DNA of 64,000 nt from Brachionus manjavacas (Eukaryota > Rotifera > Eurotatoria > Ploima > Brachionidae): contig JAHQIY010000002.1 in the NCBI GenBank assembly GCA_019054805.1, positions 7,130,001 through 7,194,000 on the forward strand, read 5' to 3'. Position numbers and translations under genes: made by a program. This document shows, piece after piece, positions 1 to 10,090 of the stretch. A model generated the notes under the pieces. The model made no database searches. It worked only from the letters and a program-made list of their open reading frames with translations, and was not told the origin of the DNA. How positions within the stretch are numbered: the first letter of the stretch is position 1; every line of letters begins with the position of its first letter.

Positions 1-837
1 TGATGAAAATATCGATTCATTTGAATTAAATGATGCAGGTTTTAATTTAAGTAAAATAGAACAAATTTTGGTAGTAGTTAACTTTAAACTGTGAAAAGTA
101 TTTAGTTGGCTGTCTTTATAGGCCAAACGATTTTGTTGATATGAACGATATTGATTTAGTCTTCACACAAGCTAAAGACTATGTGGATGAAAAAGGTCTT
201 TAGGATATTCAAATAATGAGTGACTTTTACTTTCCATCAATCATCTGGTCAAATGACTGTGATTCAGAAATCTTAAACGAAAAAGGCATCGAACATGAAT
301 TCAGCGAGACGCTAAGCGACACTTTTCTATATCAGCATGTAAATTTTCCAACATTTCAAATGTCAAACGAAAAAGCTGTCAACACTTTCGATTTGATTTT
401 CACGACTCAGTCTGGCAGTGTGTATGCAATCGATACAAAATTTGTGCTTGGTAACATTAAAAAAAGGTTATCTGGTTATCTTTTTTAATTTTGTTCTCAA
501 AAACAAGGTTAGTAAGTAATCATATATTATTGAAAAATTTATTTATAGTCAAGCTGTCTTTGAAATATTTTCTGATTTTTTATCAAATATTGATTGGGTG
601 CACTTATTTGAGATTTAAAATATTCAGGAAATGTACAATGAGCTTATTTTCTATGTCAGCGAAGTTAGCAATCGATTCATTCCATTGACGGATGGCTCTT
701 AAAAGAAATATATATCAAAACTTTGAATAAAAGATGATCTCAAGATCTTATTTAGGAATAAAAAAAATCTTAGATACAGGAACTGTTCATGTAACTGGAA
801 GGATATGAATCTTTATAATGATTACAAAAGTATGTGT

Positions 838-1085
838 TAATTTGTTTCTTCGGAAATAAAAAGAGGCAAACTAACTTATGAACTAAATTTAGCGGTTAAA
901 GCTTAGAAAAATCAAAAATTTCTATACAAATATCGAATATGTATCATTTCGACAAGAATAATAATTTGTTTCTTCGGAAATAAAAAGAGGCAAACTAACT
1001 TATGAACTAAATTTAGCGGTTAAAGCTTAGAAAAATCAAAAATTTCTATACAAATATCGAATATGTATCATTTCGACAAGAATAA
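838..1085. repeat. Perfect 124-bp tandem duplication
   Basis: Bases 838-961 and 962-1085 are identical by eye over 124 bp with no spacer. The unit contains LINE linker coding sequence (reading KRGKLTYELN), the 8-bp target-site copy CAAATATC, and the first bases of the foldback element's left terminal repeat. The duplication therefore happened after the foldback insertion. The absence of differences suggests it is recent or gene-converted. Confidence 0.93.
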
Positions 1086-1637
1086 AAATTCGACTAATTA
1101 TATTTCGACAGGTAATTTTCGAAAAGAACAATTAGACCAATAAAATTTTAGACAAAGTTTATTTCGACAAATAAATTTTAGACAATTAGCATTTAGACAT
1201 AAAAAATTTAGACACAAAAAAAAAAAGTTTCGACAAAATTTTCGATAAATAAAAATACTAAATTAAAAATCAATCAATAAAGATATACTTTTTAAATAAT
1301 CAATTAACTTCTCTTGATTATAACTATCGACTAGCTGACTTAATTGCTCTTCGAAACGAACCTAAACTGGTTTACGTTTATCTATAATGCCTGTTGACAA
1401 CTTAACATAGTTATTTTGGATCTAGGCGAAATGATTAATTAAATTATCCATGTTTGAAAAAAAGTAAAAAAAAATTCAAGTGAGATTTCTTATGTCTAAA
1501 TACTATTTTTCGAAATATTACTAGTCGAAAAACAAGATTATTTGTCAAAATATTATATTGTCTAAAAATAATTTGTCTAAATTTACTTTTCGAAATATAA
1601 TTTGTCGAAATATTCTTGTCGAAATGAACGGATACCT
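1059..1637. mobile_element. Foldback/MITE element with TTTCGACAA-type subterminal repeats
   Basis: Left and right ends are inverted: ATTTCGACAAGAATA near 1070 matches TATTCTTGTCGAAAT near 1611-1625. Both arms, roughly 1070-1240 and 1490-1627, are built from degenerate units of the form TTTCGACAA or TTTAGACAA on the left and TTGTCGAAA or TTGTCTAAA on the right. An 8-bp direct repeat, CAAATATC, flanks it at 1051-1058 and 1638-1645. LINE coding sequence continues across the insertion, which confirms the boundaries. It has no coding capacity. An 8-bp target duplication fits hAT-like mobilisation; the superfamily is an inference. Confidence 0.82.
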
Positions 1638-1849
1638 CAAATATCTAAATGATCAACAATAATCAGAGAATCAATCAAAGCATTAAAGAGGTCAAACAAT
1701 GAATTAACGCAAGAACCGAAAGAGATATCAAATCTACTAAATAAATTTTTTTAAGATGTTTTTGTTATTGAACAAGATGGGGAGCTTCCACCTTTTGTAG
1801 TTGAACTTAATGAAAACTCCCAAGTAAAAATTTTGGCGAAAATTTTATG

Positions 1850-1950
1850 AAAAAATTTCGAAATTTTTAAGTAGTTTTTGGTTAAAAATTTCGAAATTTT
1901 TTTCGAAAGCTTATTCCGAAATTTAATCCGAAAAATTTTCGAATTTTATT
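1850..1950. repeat. Self-complementary TTTCGAAATTTT-rich stretch
   Basis: Several copies of a TTTCGAAATTTTT-like palindromic motif occur within about 100 bp, just after LINE homology is lost near 1831. They could form a stem or be the subterminal part of the element that replaced the LINE middle. No matching far end was found. Bases 1950-2160 are AT-rich, with nothing recognisable. Confidence 0.4.
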
Positions 1951-2159
1951 TAAGTAATTAAAAATTTAATTTTTGGATAAAATAAATTTGGACTAGATAA
2001 AAAAGTTTTTATAAAATGTTACTGAATTTATTTATTTAATTGATAGTATTAAAATTTTGTTTATAAAAAAACAAATTTCTTAAACATAACGGCATAGAAA
2101 AATTAAACAAAATTCCAAATTTTTTTTTTAAATTCGACAAAGCAGAAAAATTCATCTCT

Positions 2160-3450
2160 ATATTCATCTCTAGAGTGTGATGATTCGTCATCTGATTCAC
2201 TCGAAGAATCAGACTTCAAATTTGGCAATTCTAGCCCATTTTTTCTCATGTGATCTCGGCCTTTTGTACACATTTGACGTGTTGATATTTGGAACTCGGA
2301 GTTTGTGAGATTTATCTCTTTAGTTGCTAGAAACTCTTAAAAATAGCTTAAAAATTAAATTCACAAAAAGAATTTTTAATTTAAATTACCTCTTCCTACT
2401 TGAATAATCGATAAAATTTTTTTCTCATGGACCTAGCATTGTGGAATCCCCATGTAACCATATCAGGTATCAATGCTGTCAACAGTTCTTTAAAAATTAA
2501 GAGGTTACGTTTTTTCGATTCTATTGACATCATGATAGTTTGATATTTAATCTTCGATAGAATAACAGTAAGACAACGACTTAACAAAGCAACATTTGTT
2601 GAATCGTCACATAATCGTTTGAGTTCCTTTTTGAGTATTGAAAAAAAAACTAAATTAAATAATTTTTATTTAAAAAAAAATTTGAAATAAAACTTTAATT
2701 TTCTTCCTTATTAAATAAGATAAAATAAAAAATAATTTTTGTATAAGTCGTAGGGGTCGGACAGTTTGGCCGACATGGTCGGCCGAGCCGAAGCCGTTAG
2801 CAGGCCAGGTGGGCCGGCTGAACGGCGTTTCGATTTTATTAGAACCGCTGTTGTTCTAAAAATTTGTAAATATTTTTTTAATAAAATTAATCCTCAAGTT
2901 TTAAAAACAATGAAGAAAATTAAAAAAATTTTTAATACCTTGTAAAATTTCGGTCATTTTCAATTGCTCATTCAAACGTCCATTTTCTTTCTTTAGTTCT
3001 TCATTTTCAATTGTTAATTTGTCAATGATTTTGTTTCTCTCCTCAAGTTGTTCGTGAAATGACTTCGACACACTATTATTCCCTTTGACCGAAGACTCTT
3101 TAGTAGTTGCAGTAGATTTTGGAGGAGATTTCGAAGTTAAAGGAACATTTAAAGGAGCACTTGAAGTAGATTTTGAAGTTGAGGGAACATTTTTCTTAAA
3201 ATTAGCATTTTTGTTCGTTTTTATTAGTTTTGTTTTTTTGACACTATTTTCTTCTTTTTTTGTAGAATGATATTTTTCTTGATACCTTCAGATAAACTTT
3301 TCAATTGGGTATCGCAATCTGTATAATCTCCCATAAGCTTTACTTCGGCCTTCAATACTTCGCCTTCCCACTTGATGTCATAAATGGCATTAATTTCGCT
3401 CTCTTGGTCACGATCGACTGCAACTTCAGACTGTTCAACAATCGAGTTAT
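2160..3450 (-). pseudogene. Minus-strand coding remnants, possibly one multi-exon element-borne gene
   Basis: On the minus strand, 3450-2940 reads as protein-like sequence with a YDIKWEGEVLKAEVKL segment, a Ser/Thr/Pro-rich stretch and a short coiled coil (EERNKIIDKLTIENEELKKE). It ends in a good donor, CAAG|GTATTA, near 2940. The next open piece, 2640-2396, reads LKKELKRLCDDSTNVALL and later LLTALIPDMVTWG. A further piece at 2340-2160 is Ser/Asp/Glu-rich. The exon phases could not be joined cleanly and one frame change is present near 3270, so this is probably broken. The first segment recalls the N-terminus of some BEN-domain proteins, but no BEN domain was found. The same strand as the transposase-like ORF at 3549-4418 suggests one element. 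Confidence 0.35.
2747..2836. other. GC-rich islet in AT-rich surroundings
   Basis: About 90 bp rich in GGCCG, GTCGG and GCCGG motifs stands out sharply from the surrounding AT-rich sequence. It lies between two minus-strand coding remnants, where an intron would be expected. No ORF, tRNA or rRNA match was recognised. It may be a fragment of a foreign or GC-rich repeat. Confidence 0.7.
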
Positions 3451-3548
3451 CTTAAACTTTTAAACTTTTACTAGTTAAACTTATCATCGACTAGAAATTG
3501 GACTAGAACGTAATTTGTCTTATTTTTTTTTTTTTTTCATTTGCCATT

Positions 3549-4418
3549 CTAGAAAAAAAATTTTGCTAAGTAGATTGAGCCTAAATAAACAGGCCAGATA
3601 GTTGTTTTTGATGATTTAAAAACAGACATTCCATCAGTGTTAATTGTCGGAGTAATAAATCTTGAATTAACTTTTGCGATTTTGTTATAGATTTCATTAT
3701 CTAACACAACAAACGAGTCAAAAACATTGTTTTGTTTTAAAATAGTATTTAATTGAGCTGTAATACTCAAATGATAAAAATTATTGACTAACCTGTTACA
3801 AATAGAACATTTAATATTTTTTACTGTAGCTTTGTCAAGTAAAATGTCACACGCTGAACAATATTCATAGCTATCATATTTTAATAAATATTCTTTTTCT
3901 TCGTTAAAAGAAGTCACCAACGAGTCGAAATTTTTTGGAACATAATTTTCTCCGAAATGTCTGAATATTTTAATAAAAGCATTCATACAACTTTTAGTCG
4001 GCTTATAATCAATAAAAATGCTCAACAGACCAAGCTTAATTGAAAAAGCTAAATCGATTTGGTTAAATTTATAATTTTCATCTTCGATTATTGAGGTTGA
4101 AGTGTTATTTAAATCTTGTGAATTAGTCGATTTCAATAAACATGAAATTTGACTAAATGTTTCAGTTTGAGTCGAATTTTCGGACGATTGAATAATATTA
4201 TCGCTCTCCTGTTCACCTTGAAATTTATGATTAAAGTCATTATTCTCAAGGTTCTGCTCAGTATTACCAAACAATTTCTTTTTCGATTTGTTCGGGTGAT
4301 TAATATTTAAGTTATTTTGAATATTTTTTTTGTAACGTCTTAAAGTTGTATATGGAATTTTGCATTCATCGTTTTGAAGCCAAGACTTATATTCTCGAGG
4401 GGTTTGAGATATTTTCAA
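3549..4418 (-). CDS. Transposase-like protein, N-terminal part (TDG..SS..WP motif)
   Basis: A 289-codon ORF. Near its C-terminal end it carries NTDGMSVFKSSKTTIWPV. This resembles the TDG-x-x-x-F-x-SS...WP signature seen in Tnp2-like (CACTA-type) and related metazoan transposase proteins, where it begins the catalytic region. A C..C..C..C zinc-ribbon-like set (YCSACDILL, then KCSICNRLV) lies just before it, as in those proteins. The N-terminus (TPREYKSWL, then PYTTLRRYKK) looks like a DNA-binding start. The ORF stops about 15 residues after the WP motif, so the catalytic domain is missing or lies in an unrecognised exon. It is likely a dead or 3'-truncated DNA transposon gene. Superfamily assignment is tentative. 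Confidence 0.5.
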   Translation of the reverse strand: MKISQTPREYKSWLQNDECKIPYTTLRRYKKNIQNNLNINHPNKSKKKLFGNTEQNLENNDFNHKFQGEQESDNIIQSSENSTQTETFSQISCLLKSTNSQDLNNTSTSIIEDENYKFNQIDLAFSIKLGLLSIFIDYKPTKSCMNAFIKIFRHFGENYVPKNFDSLVTSFNEEKEYLLKYDSYEYCSACDILLDKATVKNIKCSICNRLVNNFYHLSITAQLNTILKQNNVFDSFVVLDNEIYNKIAKVNSRFITPTINTDGMSVFKSSKTTIWPVYLGSIYLAKFFF

Positions 4419-4861
4419 GACTTTTAATTTAATTTTACAAACAATTTAGTTTTTATTCTATAGGATAGAAAGAAAAATTCATGAAAAAAATAAAAATGAA
4501 TTAATATTTTAAAAAACAGAAACAAGAAAATAGAAACTTTACAAACAAAAATTGAGGAACAATTTAGAAAATTAGAAAAAAAAATTTATGAACATTTAAT
4601 ATTCGCTATGGAAAAGTCTTATTCGTTTGTCATACAATTTTATTTGTCCTAATTGTTTAATTACTTTACTTTATTTTTTTTTATTTTTTTTAACTTCGCC
4701 TACAAAGTATTCATTGAATATATTTTTACTATTATTATTATTTTATAAATGTTAAAATTGAACTTAAAAGGCAATGTTTTGTTTTATTAATTTCATTTTT
4801 TTTTCAAATAAAAAAAATAAGATGAGACTTGTGTTAAGAGGTGAAAATATAAATTTTTAAA

Positions 4862-5310
4862 AAAATTGGCTTTTGCTGTGCCTGTATGGTCTCCATTTCT
4901 TAAGTCGGATTGTGAGAATCTTGAGAGGATTCAACGCAGAGCTACGAAATTTGTTTCTTCAATTAGAAACAAACCGTATGAAAGCAGATTATAGGCTTTG
5001 AACATTCCAAATCTGGTGGAAAGAAGAAAAAGAGGTGATCAAATTCAATTATACAAGTTAATGCATGGAATAGAAATGGTTAAAAAAAGCAACAATATTA
5101 ATTTCACCAAAATCCAAGGAAGGGGTCACTGCTTTAAATATCACAAAGAAATTTCGAGGCTCCAACATAGAGATAACTTTTTTTCAAAAGAACCGCTAAC
5201 ATATGGAACTCACTGCCAAATCAATTAGTTGAAGCCCCGAATGTTAGCAGCTTTAAAGCAGGCATTGATTGCTGGATGAGCAGCAATCAATCACATCAGC
5301 TGTCATAGTG
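4862..5310 (+). mobile_element. LINE 3' part: C-terminal region after RT
   Basis: It reads as the characteristic tail of CR1/Jockey-like LINEs: FAVPVWSPFLKSDCENLERI, QRRATKFVSSI, YESRL, then NIPNLVERRKRGDQIQLYK, a RGH motif, NFFSK and IWNSLPNQLVEAPNVSSFK. One in-frame stop falls after YESRL and one frame change occurs near 5200. The 5' end is abrupt at about 4862. The peptide is close to the copy at 32280-32830, so both belong to one family. It may be the 3' end of the LINE at 1-1831. Confidence 0.85.
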
Positions 5311-6561
5311 TCGCTGAAAATTAATCAGAGAAAATTAATCTTTTAAATTTTTGCTGTTTTGGATATCTGGTAAAATTAAAATAAAATATATGTTTTATTT
5401 TTTTTAAATATTTGCTTAGACTACATAATTTAAGATCATCACCCTAATCAATTTTTCAGTTTAAGTGTCAAGAACTTTTTTTTAGCTAAAAAACATTAAT
5501 TTAAAGTGTCAAAAATCATTAATTTAAATTGAAAAAATTTAGCTTTTTTTGATGATGAAACAACATGAATTCAAATATGTTTCACTAAATTCAACAAAAA
5601 TTTTTGGAAAATATTAATAACAAAACAAAATATCAATATTTTGGAATTTATTTATTTCTTGTCTCTATGATCTATTCTAATCAGAATTTTTTTTGAATTT
5701 TGTAAATTTATTTTATTTAAATATTAAAATTCTGTCAACGTTCCAATTGTAAATATTTTATTTTTCATCCATAAGTTAACGTGCAATTTGTTAAAAACAA
5801 TCAATTTATTGGGAAACATTTATTTAAATTTTTTCTTAAATTGAACTGTAAAATGAAACACTGTTTGCTTCACCTTTTAAAAATTACAGAAAAATCTGTA
5901 ATTCAAAAGCAATATTTTTATTTAGAATTTAAATTTTGTTTTGGAATTTTTGTATGAAAATTCACAATTTCGACTTAAAGTAATGCAAATAATGAATATG
6001 TTACAATAAATTTTGACATAGGCTACCAAGAAGAGCTGCTTTGCATATTGGTGTTACAAATGTGTTTAAAAAATATTGGTATTTTTTAAACAATTATATT
6101 ATGGTAAAATTGTAAAGTTACTATTGCAAACAATAGTTTTATTTAAACATTGAATAAAATGCTAAAAATATTAAAAATTGCCGAAATTTTTATAATAATA
6201 TTTTTTTGTCATATAGCTATTAATAGTGATCGTTTTAAAAATAGAAAAAAAATTGTTTTAAAATATTCCCTATAAACCTCATTTTACTTTCGTCGATTAA
6301 CAAAAATTAAGATTTTTAATTTTTTAAAGAAGATGCTCGATTGCAGAGAGCATATATTTTTGTTTTGGTAAAAACTATTTTAAAATTTGGAAAAATTGTT
6401 CACATTTTTAAAATAAACATTTGTCATTTTTAAAATAAACATTCAAAATTAATTTAATTTTTTTAAAATAAATTCAGACAATATTTTTTGCATCAGATTT
6501 CATACAAAAAAATTTTTTGTTGTTGGCTTTAAATTGTTCAATTCATGCTCTTGATTACTTA
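5311..6561. other. AT-rich intergenic sequence
   Basis: No ORF, repeat family or RNA gene is recognised. The last few hundred bases should contain the promoter and 5' UTR of the HIRIP3-like gene, but no clear core promoter element stands out in this composition. Confidence 0.5.
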
Positions 6562-6570
6562 ATGCGCAAA

Positions 6571-9312
6571 ATGAGTTCTGAAAATAAAGAGAATTTTGAT
6601 TTTGAAAATATTCTGAAGCCACAGGTAAAAAAGATTTTTGAGAGCGCCGATGACAAGGATCAATTATCTTTTAAAATCATCAAAACCAAACTTGTGGACG
6701 AAATAAGCCGAAGTTTGAGCAAAGAAGAGTCAAAGTTTGTCAAAGACCTAGTAGTTAACTTGTACTTGGAATACCAGGAAAAAAAGGCTGATTGCGCAAA
6801 AATTGTAGATAATGAAAAAGATTCTAAAAAAAGATCTCGTTCATCTGATACTTCGGAAGGCGAAGCAAAATCTCCCAAAAAAACCAAAACTGAAAATAAT
6901 TGCATGGATGAAGAAATGAAGACAGATGAAAATAATGGTCTAGCTCCAATTGAAGAAGAAAAAGAAACAATAAATAACAAGACCAAGAGCGAAGAAAATG
7001 AGATTCAGATTTCACGAAGAACCAAAAAAAATTCAAGCAATAAATCAGATGAGGAAAAAAACAAAGAGGAAACGGCAAGCAACAAGGGCAGAAAAAACAA
7101 CAAAGCCAAGAGCATCTCAGATGATGAAATGGAGCATGAAAAAGAAATGTCTGATGATGATAAAGTTCCTAAATCTCCTAAATTAGATAAAAATTTAAAA
7201 TTAGCCACTCCTGAAAAGAATGAGGAAAAAAAAGATACAGATGATCCGAAAACAAAGCCAAAAACACCTAAATCTAAGAAAAATATCAACCTGCAGACTC
7301 CGAAAAAAATTGAAGAAAAAGAAATAAACGAGGCTCAAAACAAACCTAAAACTCCTCGAGGAAGAAAACCCAAAAAAGCTATGACTGAAGAAAGAGAAGA
7401 GGAAATGGAAAAAAAAGATGAGAAAAGTTCCGACAGTGAGGAGGAAAAGGAAAGTAAAGAGATCCAAAGTAAACCTAAAACTCCTCGAGGAAGAAAGTCA
7501 AAGAAAACTCTGGCTGAAGAAAGCGACGAAGAAAAGGAAAGCAAAGAGGTTCAAAGTAAACCTAAAACTCCTCGAGGAAGAAAACCCAAAAAAGCTACGA
7601 CTGAAGAAAGAGAAGAGGAAATGGAAAAAAAAGATGAGAAAAGTTCCGACAGTGAGGAGGAAAAGGAAAGTAAAGAGATCCAAAGTAAACCTAAAACTCC
7701 TCGAGGAAAAAAACCTAAAAAAGTTGTGGCTGAAGAAAGTGATGGAGAAATGAACAAAAAAGAGGCTCAAATTAAGCCAAAAACTCCTCGAGGAAAAAAA
7801 CCTAAAAAATATATAGAAAGTGATGAGGAAAAAGAAAGTAATGATGAGAAAAGTTTGAAAAGTGATGAAGACGAAGAAATGAAAAAAAATGATGAGAAAG
7901 GCTTGGTAAGTGATGAAGAAATGGAAAATAAAGAAGAAAAAGATGTAGAAATTGATGAAAACTGGGAAAGAAAAGAGATCCAAAATAAACCAAAAACTCC
8001 CCGAGGAAGAAAGTCAAAGAAAACTCTGGCTGAAGAAAGCGATGAAGAAAAAGCAAGTAAAGAGGTTCAAAGTAAACCTAAAACTCCTCGAGGAAGAAAA
8101 CCCAAAAAAGCTATGACTGAAGAAAGAGAAGAGGAAATGGAAAATAAAGAAGAAAAAGATATTGAAAGTGATGAAGGAAAGCAAAGTAAAGAGATCCAAA
8201 GTAAACCTAAAACTCCTCGAGGAAGAAAGTCAAAGAAATCTCTGATTGATGAAGATGGTGTTGAAGAAATGGACAAAACTGTTGAGAAAGAATCTGAGAC
8301 AAATGAAATTTCGAAGCAAAATAATTCCAAAAATGTAGATGAAGCGACCAAGGAGGCTGAAAAAAGTGATGAATGTGTTTCTACTGATGAAACAGAACAT
8401 GAGATAAATTCTGAAACTGATTCGGATGAAAAAAATGAATTTGAATCTGAAAAAGTGCTTAAACCAGACGATGACGATGAAAAGTCTGATCTGGAAAATG
8501 ATGAATTGGAATCTGATATTGATGAAAATAAGGAGACAAATAAAAAATCTAAAACTGTCAAAGCAAAGCCAAAAATAAACAGAGATGAAGTTAATGACGA
8601 AGCTAAAAAATCTGGAAAAAAAATTAAAAAACCTGAACCAGCAAAGACTCCAAAATCGAAAAAGTCAAAAAAAGAAAGCGAAAGTAATGGTAAAGATGGG
8701 GTATCAAGCGAAAAAGCTGATCTGGACGAATCAATTTCTTTGAAATCCGAAAATGATGAAGATGAAGCAGAAGATGATAAATCCAAGGCTTACTCTTTCG
8801 AAACTGATCCAAAAATTATTCGTCTAAGAAAACTCTTGAGGGTAGCTGGCCTCCGAATTGTCAGAAATACTGAACTAGAAGCATTCAAGAGCAAAAAGGC
8901 CAGATATGATTACTTGAAGAAAATCTTTACAGATGCTGGATACAAAGGTCAGTCGCTTTCAATTGCCAATCTCAAGCGATTCAAAGCTAAAAGAGACAGA
9001 GAGAAAGAAATCGCTGAATTAGATGTAAAAAATATAATTGACACTGGATCGTCAAGGGCCACAAGATCTACTTTAAGTCATAAAATCAAAGTTTCGTCTG
9101 AAAACGCAATCAAAAACCCGCATGTAAGACTAAAACGAGTCAATGTCAAACACGATTCGGACAAGGAATCAAGTGATGAACAAGAGGATCCATTGGAAAA
9201 AAGTATGTCTAGAATGAAAGATCTAATCGAAAGCGACAATTGTGACACTGAGAATGAGGATAAATCCAATAAGAGAAAAATATTGAATGATATCAATGAT
9301 TCGGATAATTGA
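6571..9312 (+). CDS. HIRIP3: HIRIP3-like H2A/H2A.Z-H2B chaperone with expanded repeat region
   Basis: Single-exon gene. The C-terminal 130 residues match the HIRIP3/CHZ histone-chaperone domain: PKIIRLRKLLRVAGLRIVRN, a K-rich middle, YKGQSLSIANLKRFKAKRDR, and LDVKNIIDTGSSRATR. In known HIRIP3 this region binds H2A-H2B or H2A.Z-H2B in the nucleus. The N-terminus (ILKPQVKKIFESADDKDQLS, then SKEESKFVKDLV) fits the conserved N-terminal helical domain of HIRIP3. Between them lie about 650 acidic and lysine-rich residues, with eight PKTPRG(R/K)K units. The open frame starts at 6517, but I prefer the Met at 6571 (MSSENKENFD; an alternative is 6562), because the 18 preceding residues look like translated 5' UTR. 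The protein is about 913 aa, longer than vertebrate HIRIP3 (roughly 550 aa) because of the repeats. A polyadenylation signal follows at 9405. Confidence 0.82.
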   Translation: MSSENKENFDFENILKPQVKKIFESADDKDQLSFKIIKTKLVDEISRSLSKEESKFVKDLVVNLYLEYQEKKADCAKIVDNEKDSKKRSRSSDTSEGEAKSPKKTKTENNCMDEEMKTDENNGLAPIEEEKETINNKTKSEENEIQISRRTKKNSSNKSDEEKNKEETASNKGRKNNKAKSISDDEMEHEKEMSDDDKVPKSPKLDKNLKLATPEKNEEKKDTDDPKTKPKTPKSKKNINLQTPKKIEEKEINEAQNKPKTPRGRKPKKAMTEEREEEMEKKDEKSSDSEEEKESKEIQSKPKTPRGRKSKKTLAEESDEEKESKEVQSKPKTPRGRKPKKATTEEREEEMEKKDEKSSDSEEEKESKEIQSKPKTPRGKKPKKVVAEESDGEMNKKEAQIKPKTPRGKKPKKYIESDEEKESNDEKSLKSDEDEEMKKNDEKGLVSDEEMENKEEKDVEIDENWERKEIQNKPKTPRGRKSKKTLAEESDEEKASKEVQSKPKTPRGRKPKKAMTEEREEEMENKEEKDIESDEGKQSKEIQSKPKTPRGRKSKKSLIDEDGVEEMDKTVEKESETNEISKQNNSKNVDEATKEAEKSDECVSTDETEHEINSETDSDEKNEFESEKVLKPDDDDEKSDLENDELESDIDENKETNKKSKTVKAKPKINRDEVNDEAKKSGKKIKKPEPAKTPKSKKSKKESESNGKDGVSSEKADLDESISLKSENDEDEAEDDKSKAYSFETDPKIIRLRKLLRVAGLRIVRNTELEAFKSKKARYDYLKKIFTDAGYKGQSLSIANLKRFKAKRDREKEIAELDVKNIIDTGSSRATRSTLSHKIKVSSENAIKNPHVRLKRVNVKHDSDKESSDEQEDPLEKSMSRMKDLIESDNCDTENEDKSNKRKILNDINDSDN
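7250..8244 (+). repeat. Coding minisatellite: PKTPRGRKxKK repeats in HIRIP3
   Basis: Eight units of K-PKTPRG(R/K)K-(P/S)KK plus one degenerate first unit (PKTPKSKK) alternate with acidic E/D/S-rich spacers of variable length. Several units are nearly identical in DNA; for example the stretch around 7331-7490 recurs around 7560-7720. This indicates duplication by slippage or unequal exchange. PRGRKPKK resembles an AT-hook (core R-G-R-P) but has Lys where the core Pro would be. The TP dipeptide next to basic residues is a plausible CDK or proline-directed phosphosite. Confidence 0.88.
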
Positions 9313-9404
9313 AAATTTTATCAAAATTTTTTATTCTAATTTTACTTGAAAAATCTTTAGATCCTGCAATCTAAATATTTTAAATCGTATATACTTTTTT
9401 CCTT

Positions 9405-9410
9405 AATAAA
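9405..9410 (+). terminator. Polyadenylation signal of the HIRIP3-like gene
   Basis: AATAAA about 93 bp after the stop codon, followed by TGTGT, a plausible downstream GU element. Confidence 0.6.
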
Positions 9411-10090
9411 TGTGTAAAAATGAGTTGTTGAAAAATTTTTATTAAGCTAAAAAAACGATCGAGAGTCAAAATACCTAAAAAAAGACTAAAATCCATAAAA
9501 AATATGAATCGAAAATAAATCCGTATAATTAATTTAAAAAAAAACTGAATTCAAATTTGAATATTCAAATATTCAAATTTTTTTTCCTGGTTTAAAATAA
9601 AATTCAAACTAAAAATTTATTTCAAACAAGATGATTAAATTAAAAATTGATTTAATTATTCAAAAGTAAATTCAAATGCTTTTTATTTACACGAACTATT
9701 TTTTTTATAATTTATTCTGAAGGAGCTCCAGCTCAGTACAGAAAGCAAATATATAAAGCAAAAGTACTTGAGCTTAGTTAAAGGTTTGGTTTATAAGCTT
9801 ATCGATCCTTTTTTGGTCCCTACTTGAAAAATTATTAATAACTTTTTTTTTTAATTTTTATTCAAATGACTAAATATTTTTTTTTACAAAAATAAATTTG
9901 ATTTTTAATTTTATGTTCTTTATATTTTTAAAAAATTAATTTTTTTAAATGTTTTGTTCAATAAGTCCAAAAAATATCTAAAAATGACAATAAAAAATGT
10001 TCCAAATACCTAAAAAAAGTCAGCAAAGTTTATTTGAATTTAATAATTAAAAAAAAATTAAAAAATATCTCAATTAAATCTTATTTAAAT
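9411..10090. other. Convergent intergenic region
   Basis: AT-rich. No gene was recognised between the 3' ends of the HIRIP3-like gene (+) and the receptor gene (-). GGAGCTCCAGCTCAGTACAG near 9721 recalls the short tails near 28915 and 53700 and may be a repeat fragment. Confidence 0.4.

Larger units (their letters stand above)
1..1831 (+). mobile_element. LINE 5' part: AP endonuclease and linker to the start of RT (interrupted, decayed)
   Basis: Three-frame reading gives a recognisable LINE ORF2 beginning upstream of the window. Bases 1-490 read as the C-terminal half of an apurinic-type endonuclease: EQI, then LVGC.YRP, MSDF.FP.I.WS, FLYQHV..PTFQ, and FDLIFTT followed by LGN. Bases 490-1050 read as the linker (MYNELIFYVSEVSNRFIP, then EIKRGKLTYEL). 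After a foldback insertion at 1059-1637 the linker resumes (YLNDQQ, ALKRSNNELTQEPKEI, then DGELPPFV) to about 1831. Several stops and frame changes show it is dead. A LINE 3' piece of the same style lies at 4862, so both may be ends of one copy split by about 3 kb of other sequence; this is unproven. Confidence 0.8.

Noticed and set aside
6660-8812. Many long open frames antisense to, or in other frames of, the HIRIP3-like gene
   Set aside because: They are low-complexity shadows of the repetitive AAG/GAA-rich coding strand (runs of Phe, Leu and Ser) with no independent features.
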